A stretch of 64,000 bases of DNA, taken from Taxawa tesnikishii (nom. ined.). Taxonomy: Eukaryota; Ascomycota; Dothideomycetes; Dothideales. The DNA is taken from positions 790,938 through 854,937 of the forward strand of contig JAPDRO010000013.1 in assembly GCA_030247885.1 (NCBI GenBank), in the 5' to 3' direction. Below, piece after piece: positions 35,612 to 49,500 of this stretch (positions within the stretch are counted from its first letter, which is position 1; each line of letters begins with the position of its first letter). The notes under the pieces were generated by a model. That model was given only the letters and a program-made list of their open reading frames with translations. It was not told where the DNA came from and ran no database searches. Made by a program: the position numbers and the translations under genes.

Positions 35612-37445
35612 CTTCTGATCGATGGAACACCCAAGCCTGGCAGATTACAGATGGATTTGATGTGTTTTTATGTAGGCCAAGAGGTGGCCTCTATGGGTAA
35701 TGGTTAACTACCATTGATTCAGCCATGACTGGAACATCGGGGAGCGGTTGGCATTACCATACGGCTAAAAGTCCCCAAAAGTGGTGAAGGGTGCGAATCG
35801 GCTAAAAAAAGCGTGGCGCACGCTGTGATAGACCTTCCTTGAGTGCCTACCTGCTTTTATCCGTGATTGATCAGCCTATAGATGTTCATTTCTCGCTTGT
35901 CGTTCCGCTTCTATCATGTCCGGTACTTTCCAGTTAAGTAACGTCCGACTAATATTCTCTTATCGTATATAAGCGTCTCTAATTGCTAGCCGATCTTATG
36001 TGAGCTAGCGCTTCCGCGGGCTTCCGGTGCGTGAATATATACAAACGCATTAGGAGGGCCGGCCATACCCTTCGTGTTGTCTACTATACGTCTGTTTTCC
36101 ATGGATCTTGTGTATAGCGCAACGAGCCTCCATTCTCTCCCGGTCGTCGAGGCAGATGCCGTTGATGAAAGATCGTCTGATAGCAGAGCAGCAGGCTTGT
36201 CGCATGCTTAGATGGCCTCTTAAATGACAAAGCCGCAGGAAGTCCTATCTGGAGGAGATGAGAGGTGCAGTCAACGACATATCCCTTGACTGGAAGCGAC
36301 TTCTTTTGGTATGGTCGAGACACTTCATTGTTCACGCAACGGTGGATGCATTTACTGACTAGCAGAAAGCTCGAAGCTGGATATTCCTCACTGCGACGCA
36401 GCAATCACCGACCCGCGTACCAGTTTCGAGAAAACGCCACTAGAGCCTTGGCTGTCGTCGGGGGCATCAAATACCGGCCTGTCCTAGCGCGCCCAGTCGT
36501 CGCAAATGTTCCAGAACCTGACGTATGCTTGGCCGACTCCTGTCTCGCTACCCCTCCCCACCTGCCAAACAGACATGCCAAGCATAGACAAGAGGAGGGT
36601 CAAACATGCGAGTGGAAGTTTCTGTTGTGGAAGACTCGTAGCATCGGACAAGACAGTGCGGAAATGGGAGAGTCGACAACTTCAAGGTTCAGCAACGGCT
36701 GCTTCGAGAGAAAATAGCGCATCGTTGCCGCTACTCAGACAGTTGAGGCATCTCTGCTGCGCCCACGCGTGACGTGTTGGCGTTGAACGGCTCATCTCAT
36801 GGATCGAGGCCCGTTGCGAACGCGCTGCGCACTCTAACGAGTACCGCAGAGCTCAAAGCCCGTAGCCGCAAGCGAACGGGGACGCGGACGGGGTCGCCAC
36901 GGAAACAACCGTGCCCAGGACCGCGACGCGCACTTGTCCAACTCCCACTTGTCCATCGTCAACTCTTTCCACGTCCATGGGGTTAGCACGCTCTTGCCCA
37001 GCCGTGCATCGCCCCGCTAAAGGAGACTTTGACCTTGCAGCAAAGCGCTAAAGGATTACGGGCCACACCTGACGCGAGCTCGAGTGAAGTATGGGTTGGG
37101 TTGGTGTCCGGTCACACTTGACCCCTACTCGATCGTAAAGAGCTCGAATCCAATTGAACCCCTTTACCGAACCCTGAATGGAGGGGTCGTCATACGTCCA
37201 CCTCCAAACAGAGGCGCGTCTCATCGCAAGCGTCTTGCATGATACGCGCGGTTCGCAGCGGCGCAGTCTGGCCTGCCGCAAACAGCAATTTCCTCAGCAA
37301 TTCCGCTAGGCGAAGTATTGAGCAATGGCCCAACATAGAAGGCTCATGATGAGTATGTTTCCTGCCGTCGCTGTCGTCTCTTATCGTTCTCCCACTCCGC
37401 GTTTCCACCCTTCCCTCTAGGCCTGTAAGCTTTACCACTCTTTCC
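35612..37445. other. Intergenic region, no gene seen
   Basis: About 1.8 kb of divergent spacer between the carboxylesterase and the desaturase. Open frames such as + 36265-36717 show no domain. The stretch 35930-36030 is locally AT-rich with many TA steps and may be an old mobile-element scrap, but no repeat partner was found by eye. Confidence 0.45.
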
Positions 37446-39321
37446 ATGGACCGTAATCAAGTTCTCTGCCCTGCAGCAATCGAACGATCCATTGCCGAAG
37501 GTCACATCATCGTTATCCACGAAGGATACGCCCTGAAACTCGATGGCTGGCTCGACAAGCATCCTGGCGGGCGCTTGGCCATTCTGCACATGGTCGGCAG
37601 GGATGCAACAGACGAGATCAACGTGTAAACATGCCCTTTTATTCCCCAGCTCCGAGGCGGGTTCTACCGTATGATGTTGTACGAATGTTCCCTAGGGTTC
37701 AAGCGACAGGCGACAGTGATGATGTCTTATCGGCTTGGAAGAGATGTCGATATCTGTCACCCCATTGCTGATGTTCGTGTTAATTAAGGTACCATTTCCC
37801 AACGACCCTGCAGCGCTTAAAGGCATACCGCATCGGCCGGATACCACAACCCTGGACAAACCTCGAACCTCCGATTCGCGCTTCCGCAAACAGACAGCAT
37901 GGAAACATTCTTATGGAACGGAAGGAAGATATCCCCATTGTCAGGGTCGACCCCCATGATCGATGAGAAGGAGAGCAGACCGTACAAGCGTTATACTGAG
38001 CATGCATCACGGGAGGGGTATACGTCGGCTATGGAACAGAAGGAGTTTAGGGATGGCGTCCGCGACAATCCATCGGTCGACCAAGCCACGCAATACGCCA
38101 TTGCGCTGGAATATCGGGCGTTGCATGAACGATTGAAGGAGGAAGGCTTTTACGACTGCCGATACTCCGAGTACGGCAAGGAGCTTGTCCGGTATCTGTT
38201 GCTGTTCAGTGCATTCGTCTACCTATTGAGATCCGGGTGGTATCTCACCTCAGCATGCTTCCTGGGCATGTTCTGGGTATGTTCGTTCCGTCGTGGCTAA
38301 GTCATGCGCGAGTAGCTGACGTGGCATGCAGCAACAAATAATGTTCACAGCACACGACGCTGGCCATCGTGGAATCACAGGGAACTTCATTGTCGACACC
38401 CTGATCGGCGCCTTCATCGCCGACTTCTGCTGCGGCTTGTCCATAGGATGGTGGAAGAGCTCACACAACGTGCACCACCTCATCACCAACATGCCCGTAC
38501 GCCATTCTCACTCCTATTCCCTCGTTCCCGTCCCCTCCCTCCCGCATGGCAATCCTGATTAATCAATGTTCCAGGAGCACGATCCAGACCTGCAAAACGT
38601 ACCCCTCTTCGCCACGTCACCGACCTACTTCCGCTCCATTTTCAGCTCTTTCTACAACTTCACCTTTGTTTGGGATAGCGTGGCCGACTTTCTGGTCTCA
38701 TACCAGAAATATACCTATTACCCCATCATGGCCATCGCCCGCTTCAACCTCTACCTCCTCTCTTGGCTACACCTCATGTCGCCGCGCGCAGCCAACTTGG
38801 GCTCGGCTTGGTGGACCCGTCCTGTGGAGATCGCCATGATGGCATGCTATTGGACTATCTTCGGATATGGACTGCTTTGGTGCACACTCCCTAACTGGCC
38901 GACTCGAGTGGGGTTTGTGTTGATAAGTCACTGTATTACCATGCTACTACACGTCCAGATTACACTATCCCACTGGGGTATGCCGACTTCCGACCTCGGA
39001 CCCTCGGAGTCCTTTGCCCAGCGTCAATTACGGACGACCATGGACGTCGACTGTCCGCCCTGGCTAGACTTCCTGCATGGCGGATTGCAGTTTCAGGCTG
39101 TACACCACTTGTTCCCAAGAGTTCCGCGACACAACCTGAGGAGATTACAGGTCCTGGTCAGAGAGTTCTGCGAAAAGACGAGCATCAAATATCAGTGTTA
39201 CGATTTCGTCAAGGGTAACAAAATCGTAATCTCAAGATTAGAGGAGGTTGCCCAGATGGTGGATACACTAGTCAAGTGCCAAGTCCATATGGCTGAGACG
39301 GGCGAGAGCGGGTTGCATTGA
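37446..39321 (+). CDS. Cytochrome b5-fused fatty-acyl desaturase (sphingolipid delta-8 type)
   Basis: An ER membrane enzyme that introduces a double bond using electrons from its own cytochrome b5 domain; the overall pattern best fits fungal sphingolipid delta-8 desaturases. The heme motif HPGG is near residues 39-42. After a 164-bp intron (37625-37788) the frame resumes at YHFPTTLQRLKAYRIGRIPQPW, which is diagnostic. The three His boxes are HDAGHRG, HNVHH and QAVHH (the last with the Gln typical of b5-fused desaturases). Further introns are 38277-38331 and 38497-38574. A frame break at the C5 run 37951-37955 needs one base fewer, giving 525 aa. Substrate specificity (delta-8 sphingolipid or front-end fatty acid) is inference. 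Confidence 0.87.
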
Positions 39322-39808
39322 TTCGAGCTTAGCGATGGCGTTGCGTATATGACTTTCTAAATTCGTTCTGTCAAGAGTGCATTTTACAGCGGTCCTGCAC
39401 CAACATAGTTGACTGAGCAAAGGCATCTAGTCAAGACCCGAGCATAATGAGCGTATACTAACAGTAGTAACAAGACGCGCCTAGATAGTACCTAGGGGAA
39501 CAAGAGCTTAGAAAAAGCTAATTCAAGTTCCGCTTTAACCTTATATTGTTTATTATATAAGGGTCAAATCTAGTCTAGGGCTTTATATCTATGACACTTC
39601 TGATATTCTATCCTTGTCTTCTAATGTAGGAGACAACAATGCAACAAGCACATTGCAGTTGGCACTGAAGCTTGAATTGCGCTCGCCATCGTACGTCTCG
39701 AAGTGAGCGTATTGTCTAAATGGCTCCAGCATGCCCCTCGGCGAGGCGGGTTGACCAAGTGCTACCCTAATGATGCACTGTTTCAAGTACACACCTCTGC
39801 GCTCATTA
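39322..39808. other. Intergenic region between convergent genes, partly AT-rich
   Basis: About 490 bp. The stretch 39440-39600 is TA-step-rich like the RIP block further right and contains small inverted motifs (cctaggggaac..., agcttagaaaaagct). No gene is seen. Confidence 0.4.
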
Positions 39809-40822
39809 TCATCGCACAGCACGAGCAAGAAGATCTGTGGTGTGCTCCCACACCTTCTGCGCCACACCTTGTTCCCTCAACCTCTGCATCTTCTTGCCCG
39901 CCGCTGATGTCTCACCCTTCCAATCCATCAGATACGCACCGCTGCCTACTGTTCCATGGGAGCCCACGGCCACGTGTAGGCTATCAAGAGTGGCCGTGCC
40001 TTGAGGTTCGGAAGGTGCGTGAAGTTTGTTGGCGGGGTAGCGCGGGGAGGTGGAGTGGAAGAGATGTCGCTGGCCGCTCTCGTCGATGTTGACCGAGAAT
40101 GGGTACATGAGAGGCCACATGCCGTAGTTGTAGACAGCAGCCAATGGCGGGGAAGCTGTTGGTGTAGATGTTAGTGCCGACCAAGCCTGGGTAGACGTGG
40201 ACGAGAGAGACGCGATGCGAAGCGGCCAGGTGCTCCATGGCTAGCGAAGTCATGGTCACGGAGTGCATGGCACAGCTGACAATGTTGTAGCCATGCTTGA
40301 GGTCGAGGTCGTTGGTGTTGATGTTGCCCTCGAATCCTCCGCCCAACACGCTGACAACACGCCCTGGTGCTGGTTGCGCGTCTTCCAGCAATGGGAGCAG
40401 GTTTTGAACAAAGCGCATACGGGCGTAGTAGCGCAAGGCGAATAACTTGTCCACCCCCTCGCTTGTCTCTCGTCGTCCCACCAGCGAAAGCCCGCCGGGG
40501 GTTATAAACAACAGATTCAACGCCTTTCCACGTCTCTTGATGCTCTCGCACGCCTTGTCCACATTGCTGATGAGCGACACGTCGGCCTCGATGAAGTTGA
40601 AGGAGCCGCGCGGGTTGATCTGGCCGAGTTCCGTGAGTAGCGGCGCGGCGTTTCTCTCGCTGCGTCCGACGATGTACGCCGTCGGCGCGTGGGCGTTGAG
40701 AGCGAGTTGACGCAGCGCGCTTCGTCCAATGCCGCTGCTTCCCCTACGAGAAGTGCCACGAGACGAGGCACCGTGGAGCTCAAGCTGCCATTAGACTTGC
40801 GCACACTGTCCAGGCTGACCAT
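39809..40822 (-). CDS. Short-chain dehydrogenase/reductase (retinol dehydrogenase-like)
   Basis: An NAD(P)-binding SDR of about 337 aa in one exon. It starts MVSLDSVRKSNGSLSS; the Rossmann loop is VALLVGGSSGIGRSALRQLA. Further motifs are YIVGRSERNAAPLL, NLLFITPGG where most SDRs have NNAG, RVVSVLGGGFEG, and AMHSVTMTSLAMEHLA. The usual Tyr-x3-Lys is not obvious: the equivalent region reads YNIVSCAMHS, so the protein may be a divergent, possibly non-classical SDR. Two frame breaks exist: the + strand C4 run 40741-40744 one base short and the G4 run 40149-40152 one base long. Correcting both gives a continuous protein of unchanged total length. It is the last gene before the RIP block; its promoter abuts AT-rich DNA. 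Confidence 0.75.
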
Positions 40823-41114
40823 TTCCGCAGTGTGCTATGTGCTGTTCTCGGAAAGAGTGTCTTGCTCCTAGTGATAGTATGATACCTCGGCAAAAGTCTA
40901 CGTACAGATTCGCGCGACGCGTTAGCTAGAATAACACTCTATCAATTCAACCACCACTATAGCGCCACAAACTCGTGCTCTTGCTATAATACCGCGTAAT
41001 AGACGTCGCAATACTGAGATCTTACTAGCTACGAGAAACTAGATTGTTAGAATAGCTATTGCTAGTATACTATAGCGTTAAATATGTAAGATCTTTAATT
41101 TTAGAAGCTAGTAC

Positions 41115-44100
41115 TAACGTAAACCGCGGGGTAATAGATTAGGTAGGGTAATAGATTACTTAACTGCGAACCTCCTAGCTTCTACTACTATTTACGAACT
41201 ATAATAATAATGTAATTAGAATTTAAGTTACTATAAATATTCTCTAATTCTTCGTCTTCTTCTTTCTTAATTACTTCGTTAATTAGATACTTATATAGCC
41301 GTCTATATAGCTTTTTTATTACTAAATTTACTTTTACTATCTTAGTTATTTTAAGTACTTCCTTTATATTAAATATAAACTTTCCCTTTAATATAACTTA
41401 CTTTTCCTTCTTTTAAGCCTTTTATATATTAATTAACTTTTTCTATTTTTTTACTTACTTATATAAAGTAATAAGCTTACTATATATTAACTTAAAAGCG
41501 TAAGTTATTTACTTTATATATTACTTTATTAAAGAAAGTAAGTTCTACGTAACTTTAATAATTAAGTTAAGTATTATATTTACTTTATATAATATGTTTT
41601 ATTACTAAGTAGTTTACTATTATTAAGTAGTTCGCCCTTACTAACATTATAACTATTATAGACTATTATAATAATACCTTTATAATATAACGCGTAATTA
41701 ACTTATAATAAAGGTATATTATACCTTACTATTAAGGCTACTTAAGTAACTCTTCTTAATAGTTAAAGATACGCGTCTAAGGCATTTAATATCCCTTAAA
41801 TAACCTTAAAACGACGACGTAATAAAAGCTTATATAACGCGACTATAAGCTTAACTTAAAGAAGTTATAAAAGATAAAGAAAAAGGCGATAGTAGTACGT
41901 ATACTTAAGTTAGACTTATAAGAAATAAGCGCTATAAGAATTATAGTAGAAGAAATAGCTAATAATTTACTAGTTACGCGTAATAAAGAGCCTATTAGTA
42001 AATACTAAGTAGATAGGTTTAAGATATATACTAAGGAAGTTAAACTTCGACGTAGTTATTTATACGAATATTAGTAAGCCTTAAATAAAGACGTACGCAT
42101 TATAACGCCCTAGTTTAAGCTAGTTAAAAAGATAAAGGAAAAGTATAATATCTTAAATAAAGATATATATAACTTTAATAAGATAGGCTTTATAATAAGT
42201 ATAATTAACGCTTAAATAGTCTTTATAAGCTCTAAGAAACGAAGTAATCTTAAAAAGGTATAACTAAGTAACTAGGAGTAAGTTATAATTATTTAAGGTA
42301 TTTACGCTACTAAGTAAGCTATCTTACTCTTTATTATCTTTAGTAGTAAAGTCCTTATATCGAGCTAGTACGTAGACTTACTTCGTAACTAAGTACTTAA
42401 AACTAGCGCTAATAACTAGATAATAAATAAGTTTACTTTAAAGTAGTTAAAGTACTTTAATATATATATAAAGGCGCGTTAAGTAAGTATATATTACCTA
42501 CTAATTATAGACGACTACGAGAGTTATAATAGTTATAACCTTTATAATTATTATAAAGAATAAAACATTATTATTCTTTATATATCCTTATACTTATTAT
42601 ACTTATTATAGCTACTTAACGTAAGCTATTTTACCCCTTAAAGTAAGTATATAACGCGGAGATTAAAAGTTAGTTATAATACTTTACTATATAAGTTAAG
42701 AAAAGGCCTTCTTACTAGCCTTTTATATTACTTTTAATAAGGCGATTATAAAGGATAATATTTAAGTAAACTTTAAAGGCGCTAAATTAGTTCCTTATAA
42801 CTTAGAGTAAGTATTATTAAAGCTTAACGTAGTACTTCGTATGCTAATACTCGTACTATTAAAAGTTACCTTATAGGAGTCTAAAATGCTAGCTAATTTA
42901 AAGGAGATAAAAGCGTAAATAACGCTAGTTTATAAGCGTATATAACTATATAAGGATTCGTCTATTTTGCCTCTTTTATAAACTATAAATTCGCTTACTA
43001 AAAGTATAGCTATTATAAGTTATAAATTAAAGTTATAAATAAGGGAAATTATAAGTCTTCGGAAGTCGATTAAGGTATTAATAAAGTAATATAGTCGTAA
43101 AAGAAAGTATATTTAAATAGAGGAGAGTCTTATAGTAAGTAACGTATAGGATTTAATAGTTAATAAGAACGATAGTAGTAACAAGGGTACTAAATAGCTT
43201 ATAAAGAAGGTACATATATAAAAGTACTATAAATATTATAGTAAGACTAGTTATAATACGCGTACTTATACTATAGAAATAGTAGATTTAAATAATAGCG
43301 ATACTTTTAAATAGTACTATAGACTAGAGTATATTTTTATATAGTATTATAGTATAGAGGTAATAGTTTATAATAGTCGCGATATTAGTAAGGGTAAACT
43401 ACTTAGTAATAGTAGACTACTTAGTAATAAAATACGTTAGTTTAGTTCTATTTAGTAAAAAGTTATTAAGTAGTAAAAGGTTTAAATTAAGTTATTATAA
43501 AAGTATATAAGGTTATATATTTACTAGAGTTAACTTTATAAGTAGCTTATTAAGTACTATTATAAAGTTTAAAAGTTAAAGATTAGCGCCTTATTATTTA
43601 GTAAGGATATTATATTTAGTAAGTACTTTATTTTTTACTTAGATATATATCTCTATTTATTCTACGTATAATATATAGTTAAAATCGACTTATAAGGTAG
43701 TATTAGTCTTCGAAGTTAGTATATACTTTAGTAGTATAAATACCTTAATATTAAGTAGTTAAAGTATATATAAATAGTAAGGTAATAAGATAAGTAAGTT
43801 AATTATATTCTCTATATAAAAGGTAATTACTTTCGCTATTATATAGTTACTATAACTATCTATAATTAATATTCTTTATATTATAAAATCGTTAAGTTAT
43901 ATTAAGAGTTTAAAAATAGTAGTTAGTTACTATAAATTATAACTATCAAATATTTAGCTATTACTACTAGTTAAGAACCTTTAATTTAAAGGCGTATATA
44001 CGAGTACTTATATTATATTAATATACTTAGTTTTAAAGATAATTAAGGGTAGTATAGTTTTCTTAGTAGTACTTATATACTTAATTACTATTATTTACTT

Positions 44101-44814
44101 TTAATAGCTTATAATTACCTTTAATTAAATACTTTATATATGTTAATAAAAGCTCTTAATAACTAGCTTACTTTAACTATAATGTTAAACTTATTTATAT
44201 TATAAACGCGCTTTAGAAGATAGTTATATTTTATAAAAAGCTTTATTACTATATTAAACTACCTCTTTATAGCGTTATAAGTTATTATATTAAAGCGCGT
44301 ACTATTAATTTAATAAGTCTAAATACTTATAATTTCTAAATAGTAAGTTTTAAAGTAATTAAGTTACTTTTTACTAATTAGTTATATAAATAGTATAAAT
44401 AGCTAAGGAAATTTAGCGCGAATACGTATAAGTATTAAAGACTTAATAACTACTACTTTAAGTAAAGTAAGAAAGTAAGTATATATAAGACGTATAATTT
44501 ATCGGACTAATATCTTCTCTTTTACGACTAATAAAATATACTCTATTTTATACGCTATAATATATAAAGTATATTTAATTATATTATTTTAAAGCGTTAT
44601 ACTTAAGACGTTAAACGCGCTAGTAGGCTTATAGATTAATATATATTTCTTCTTTTTTAATGTCGAGATAGTATTTTAAATATTAGCTTTAATATATACT
44701 TGCTAGTTAAGTATAAAAGTACTTATAGTAAGTAATAGTAATATTAGTAAATTAAAGGATTACGTTTTAGTAATTTATTACTTTATTTAATTTATTACTT
44801 TATAGTTTACGTTA
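41115..44814. mobile_element. RIP-degraded DNA transposon with terminal inverted repeats (Tc1/mariner-like)
   Basis: The sequence at about 41115-41164 and the reverse complement of about 44764-44814 match along some 50 bp, apart from C-to-T-type differences. Both ends begin TAACGTAAAC-like going inwards, so the element appears to be flanked by TA, as in Tc1/mariner/pogo transposons. The repeat has internal doublets of a GTAATAGATTA-like unit. The left end keeps G/C bases (accgcggggtaat) that the right end has lost, which shows the mutation direction. About 3.7 kb is long for this class, so the interior may contain other insertions. No transposase frame survives. Confidence 0.65.
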
Positions 44815-46412
44815 CTTTTCTTTACTTTCCTTATACTTTCTCTTCTCTTAGTTTTCGTTTAAATACTTATTTAATATTCTTCTCTTATATATACTTTACT
44901 CCTTTTCTTTTCTACTTATTATATATTTCTATATTAAATTAGTATTTTCCTTATTTACGTCTTTTTTACTTCCTTACGTTACTTTTATAATAATAACTAC
45001 TTCGCTTTTCTTTTTATTTTACTTTACCTTACTACTTTCCTACGCGTAGTTTAATATACTTTACAAAACATCTATATAAATAATTGCCTTAATATCTACT
45101 ATATTTACTCTTATACTTAATATACTTATTACTATAATTAACTATTATTACTTACTTATAAAATCCTCGAACTTATCTACCTTTATATTCGTATTATAAT
45201 AATACTTATTTACGCTTAACTTCTCTATTAAATCTTATACTTTACTTACTATATTATAATATATAATCGTCTTACTTAGTTAGTACTTATAAAACGTCTT
45301 TTTATAAACTTAACTATAAACTTATTATCTTTTTATCTCGTCTTACTTAGGTTCCTAACTACTTTATACGTAATATTACTCCTTACTATTACTTACTAAA
45401 ATATCTTTACTTCTATTTTATTAAACTATATTCTCTTAAATAATAATACTTTTATATTTAAAAGTAATATTACTATTAATATTACTATTAGCGTTTCTTT
45501 TACTATTAACTTACTTAACTACTATATTTCCTTCTTAAAATCTTACTACTTATATAAAACGACGTATTACTTGTTAATTACTATCTTATTTAATTATCGT
45601 ATTATTCTTAATTAGTTTAAAAAATCTATAAACGTCTCGTTTTTTACTATTATTTTTAGTATAATTAAAACTACTATTACTTTATTACTTAGCTTTCTAC
45701 TATTTTACTTAGTATATAAAATACTTACTTCCTTATATTTATACTTTATATTCTATTATAATAGGATTAATAGTACTACTACTACTATTATTTCTATTAA
45801 GTTAATAGTAATAGGTAATATAAATAATAAACTCTTACTACTTCCTATTAATATTATAGTTACTATAGGGCTCTTCCCTCGTATAATTACTTATATAATT
45901 TCTTCCTACTTACTATAAAACTTTACTTTTAGTCTTATAAACGTCTTTAATTATTTACGAGTATTATAAAATTTTAACTACTTTTACTATATTATACTAG
46001 CTTCTTTTACTTCTTCCTTAAATACTTATTATTTCTACTTACTCTTTACTACTTAACTCTTATATATCTTATCTTACGCGTTAGTAAAACTTAAAAATAT
46101 ATACTATTTTATACTTACTTATTAAAACTTTTACTTTAACTTTACTACTATACTTAGTATCTTAAATAACGCCCTAGCGTATATTATATTAGTAATATAT
46201 AAATTATACTCGACTTAGTAGTTTATAATACGCTCGATTATTCCTTTATTATACTTATCCTTATTAAATATACTATTTTTATCCTCGTTGTTTCTATTAA
46301 ATAATACTAGACCTTATATATACTTCCTATTAATAGTAATAGTAATTTCCTTATATACTTAAATTATTAACTCTTAACTTAAACTTATACTTATTTCCTA
46401 CTTAATTACTTC
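44815..46412. repeat. RIP-degraded DNA of unknown origin, left of the copia element
   Basis: AT-rich sequence with trinucleotide TAC/TAT/CTA stretches and no coding potential. It may belong, together with 51551-54135, to one older element split by the copia insertion. I could not identify a family. Confidence 0.45.
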
Positions 46413-46579
46413 TAGTTAAACTAAGTACTTAACTATAACTAAATATATAGTAGGACTAACCGTAACTTATTAATTAATTAAGTTATTTATAATAGTAACT
46501 AGAAGATAAAGAAATTCCTCGCTTAACTTAATAGGTTATATAACTATCTATTCGGACTAGGTAACTATTATCTTATAAT
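46413..46579 (-). repeat. Long terminal repeat of the copia element (3' LTR)
   Basis: A 167-bp direct repeat of 51379-51545. The copies match along their whole length except for scattered transitions. It starts TAGTTAAAC and ends ...CTTATAAT on the + strand; the first TA is probably a RIP-mutated TG. Confidence 0.82.
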
Positions 46580-49500
46580 ACTCTTTCTTAGCTAGATTAG
46601 TCCTCTTTAGATAGTCTAAGTTAATTAATAAACTTCTAAAAATACTAACCTTAAAGAGGCTTTATAAAGTTATTAGTAATTATCTCCTATATACTAATAA
46701 ACTTAATATTAATCTTCTTCTTCTTATATAAATCTTTAATATAATAATAAGCTATATTAATATACTTTAATTTATTATAAGTATACGTATCTTAAATAAG
46801 AGAGAAAGTAGCTTAGTTATCTCCTTTAAGTATAATAAATAATTTAATAGTAAACTTTAACTCCTCTTAAATTATTAGCTTAAAGGAGTCGCTACTAATA
46901 AGATACTAATAGCCTATATCTCTTAAGAGTAATATAAGCTATTATAATTACTTTAAGTAAGTATATATTACTATATACTTAGTATTTATAGTAAAGGTTA
47001 CTATTAACTTCTACTTCTTACTTATTTAACTAATTAGCCTTCCTTTAAGTATAAATATATTACTAAGGATAGAGATCCTATCTCGTTTATTTATTATATA
47101 GTTTAAGTTAAAAAAGCTAGTTAAATATTAGTCTTAATATACTCTTAAAATAATTACTAAATTAGCATTTAATCTTAAGTACCTTAAGATTCTCTTAGTT
47201 ACTTTAGTATAGAACTCTACTAGATCTATAAGGTACTAGCTTAGTTTATTTAAGGTAAAGGTAATATTAGGCTTTATTAAAATACTAAGGTAAATTATCT
47301 TTTTAATTAAATACTAGTATTCTTTTTAGTTTACTCTTATATCTTAGAGTCTAGCTAGTCTTAGTATATCGTAGCTATTTAATAGTACCTTTACTAAGTA
47401 AGCTTTATCTTTCTCTATATAGTATTTAGTAAAAATATCTTTAATATAATAAGACTAGTCTATTTTAATTATCTTAGCTTCTTTATTCCTTATAATTCTT
47501 ATTTTAAGGATAAAATTAATCTCTCTTAAGTCCTTAATTATAAAGATAAAAGTAAAAGTCTCTTTAAACTATAAGATATTATTAATATCCTTATACGCTA
47601 CTTAGATATTATTTACGTAGATAAGGAGAAGTATCTTTCTTTTTAAGTAAATAAAAAGATACGAGTTTACTTTACTTTAAACGAAGCCTAAGTTTTAAAG
47701 CTATAATATATAGTTTTAGTTCTAGTTCCTTACTACTTACTTAAGACTATATAGGCTTCTAAGAACCTTAAGTACTTAGCTAGGAGCGAGATTAATATTA
47801 AGTAGAAGTATTATATAAATCTCTTCCTTTAAGAATAACTTAGTAAAAGTATTATTAATATCTACTTAATAGTACTTTAAGTCCTCGATTATAATAATAG
47901 TTAGAAAGACTCTTAAGGTATTATACCTTAAGGTAAAAGTAAAAGTATATTTAAAATTAATACTATACTTCTAAGAAAATCCTCTTACTATTAGCTTAGC
48001 CTTTAGCTTATTAAGAAATCTATTTAAGTTAAACTTAGTATTAAAAACCTATTTACTTAATACGATATTATACCCCTTTAGTAAGGTAGCTATTTTAAAT
48101 ATTACGTTTACTTATAAAGTATTTAGCTCCTTCTTAATAGCTCCCTTTTAAAGTTCTCCTTAAATAGAGTTATAAATAGCTTTTAAATAAGTTCGCGAAA
48201 TTAAGATATTTATTTTACCTTTTACTATAAAAGCGAACTCCTTCTCTACTTAATTAACCTTAAAAAGAGCGATAATTTAGCTTTATCCTTCTTTTATAAG
48301 TAGGGCTATAAGAGCCTTAAAAATCTTAGCTAACTTATAGTTAATTTTTAGCTTATCTTTATCGAGATCCCCTTTTATTTTCTTAAGTATTAAGATTTCG
48401 ACGTAAGAGAAGACCTTCTTTAATAAAGCTAAGGTAGAAATCTTAACGTAAAAAATACGTTTCTTAGTTAAGTTAAAATAATTATCTCTTACTCTTCTTA
48501 TTATAGTTCCTTTTATAGAGACTCTTTCTACTAAGTTATATAAGACTTTTCTTAATTTATAGTCTTAGGAAGCTCCTCTTACTATAATATATCCTTATAA
48601 ATACTTAGTATAAGCTTTATTAGCTACTTCCTTAGTCTACTAACTAGCCTCCTTTAAGGTACTATATTTAAAGTAAATCTAACGAGTATATTAAGCTTAA
48701 TATTTCCTTCCTTTTTATCCTTAAAGAACTTAACTACTTTACTTATAATTATCTTTCTTATATCTAGTACTTAGAGCTTTTATTACTTAGTAGTACCTTT
48801 AATATAGCTTATAAAGATTTTAACTTTACCTTTATTTATTAGCTTATTTTATCTTAAAAATAAAGGTAGGAATTTTAAGTTTATATAAGTAATAACTTTA
48901 TAACCTTAGACTCTAATATAGTTAATTAATAGGGTAATTTTAGTAAAAGCTTCCTTAAGACTAAGCTATTTACTATTAATAACTAGTTCGTTAAATATAA
49001 GGTTTTTAAAGTAAATATTAGTTTATATTACTTTAAACTAAAACTCGTTTAGTAGCTTTATATTCTTAAGTATTACCTTTATATTAAACTCTATAGTTTA
49101 GTTACTTCTTTTAATAACTCTATTTTATAAAGATATTTAAGTAATAGTAAACTAAGGTTAAATTTCCTCTTATTTTTCTTACTCTTAAAAGACTTCCTTT
49201 AGTTTAAAAGTATTATTACTTTTAATAGTCTTAAGCTTAGCTTTACCTTAAAGTTTTACCTTTTTCTTTTATTACTAAAAGTAAGTAGGAGCTTTATCCC
49301 TAGTCTTTAGTCTATAGATTTAAGCTTTCCTTAAGTAGTTATTTATAATAAGAAGGAATATAATATACCCTTACTATAATAGTTCGAATAGTTTATAAAT
49401 ATTTATATAAACTAAGTTAAGTACTTCTAGCTTTCTTATTAAGAGAGGTCCCTTTATATTTCTAATCTTAGTAAGCATATAGATCTTATATTAATAGCTT

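Noticed and set aside
10945-35774. Identical 14-mer acggctaaaagtcc at 10945-10958 and 35761-35774
   Set aside because: One shared 14-mer pair is expected by chance in about 50 kb; no longer match flanks it.
44815-46412. Coding remnants of another retrotransposon
   Set aside because: No polymerase or integrase motif could be read with confidence through the RIP damage.
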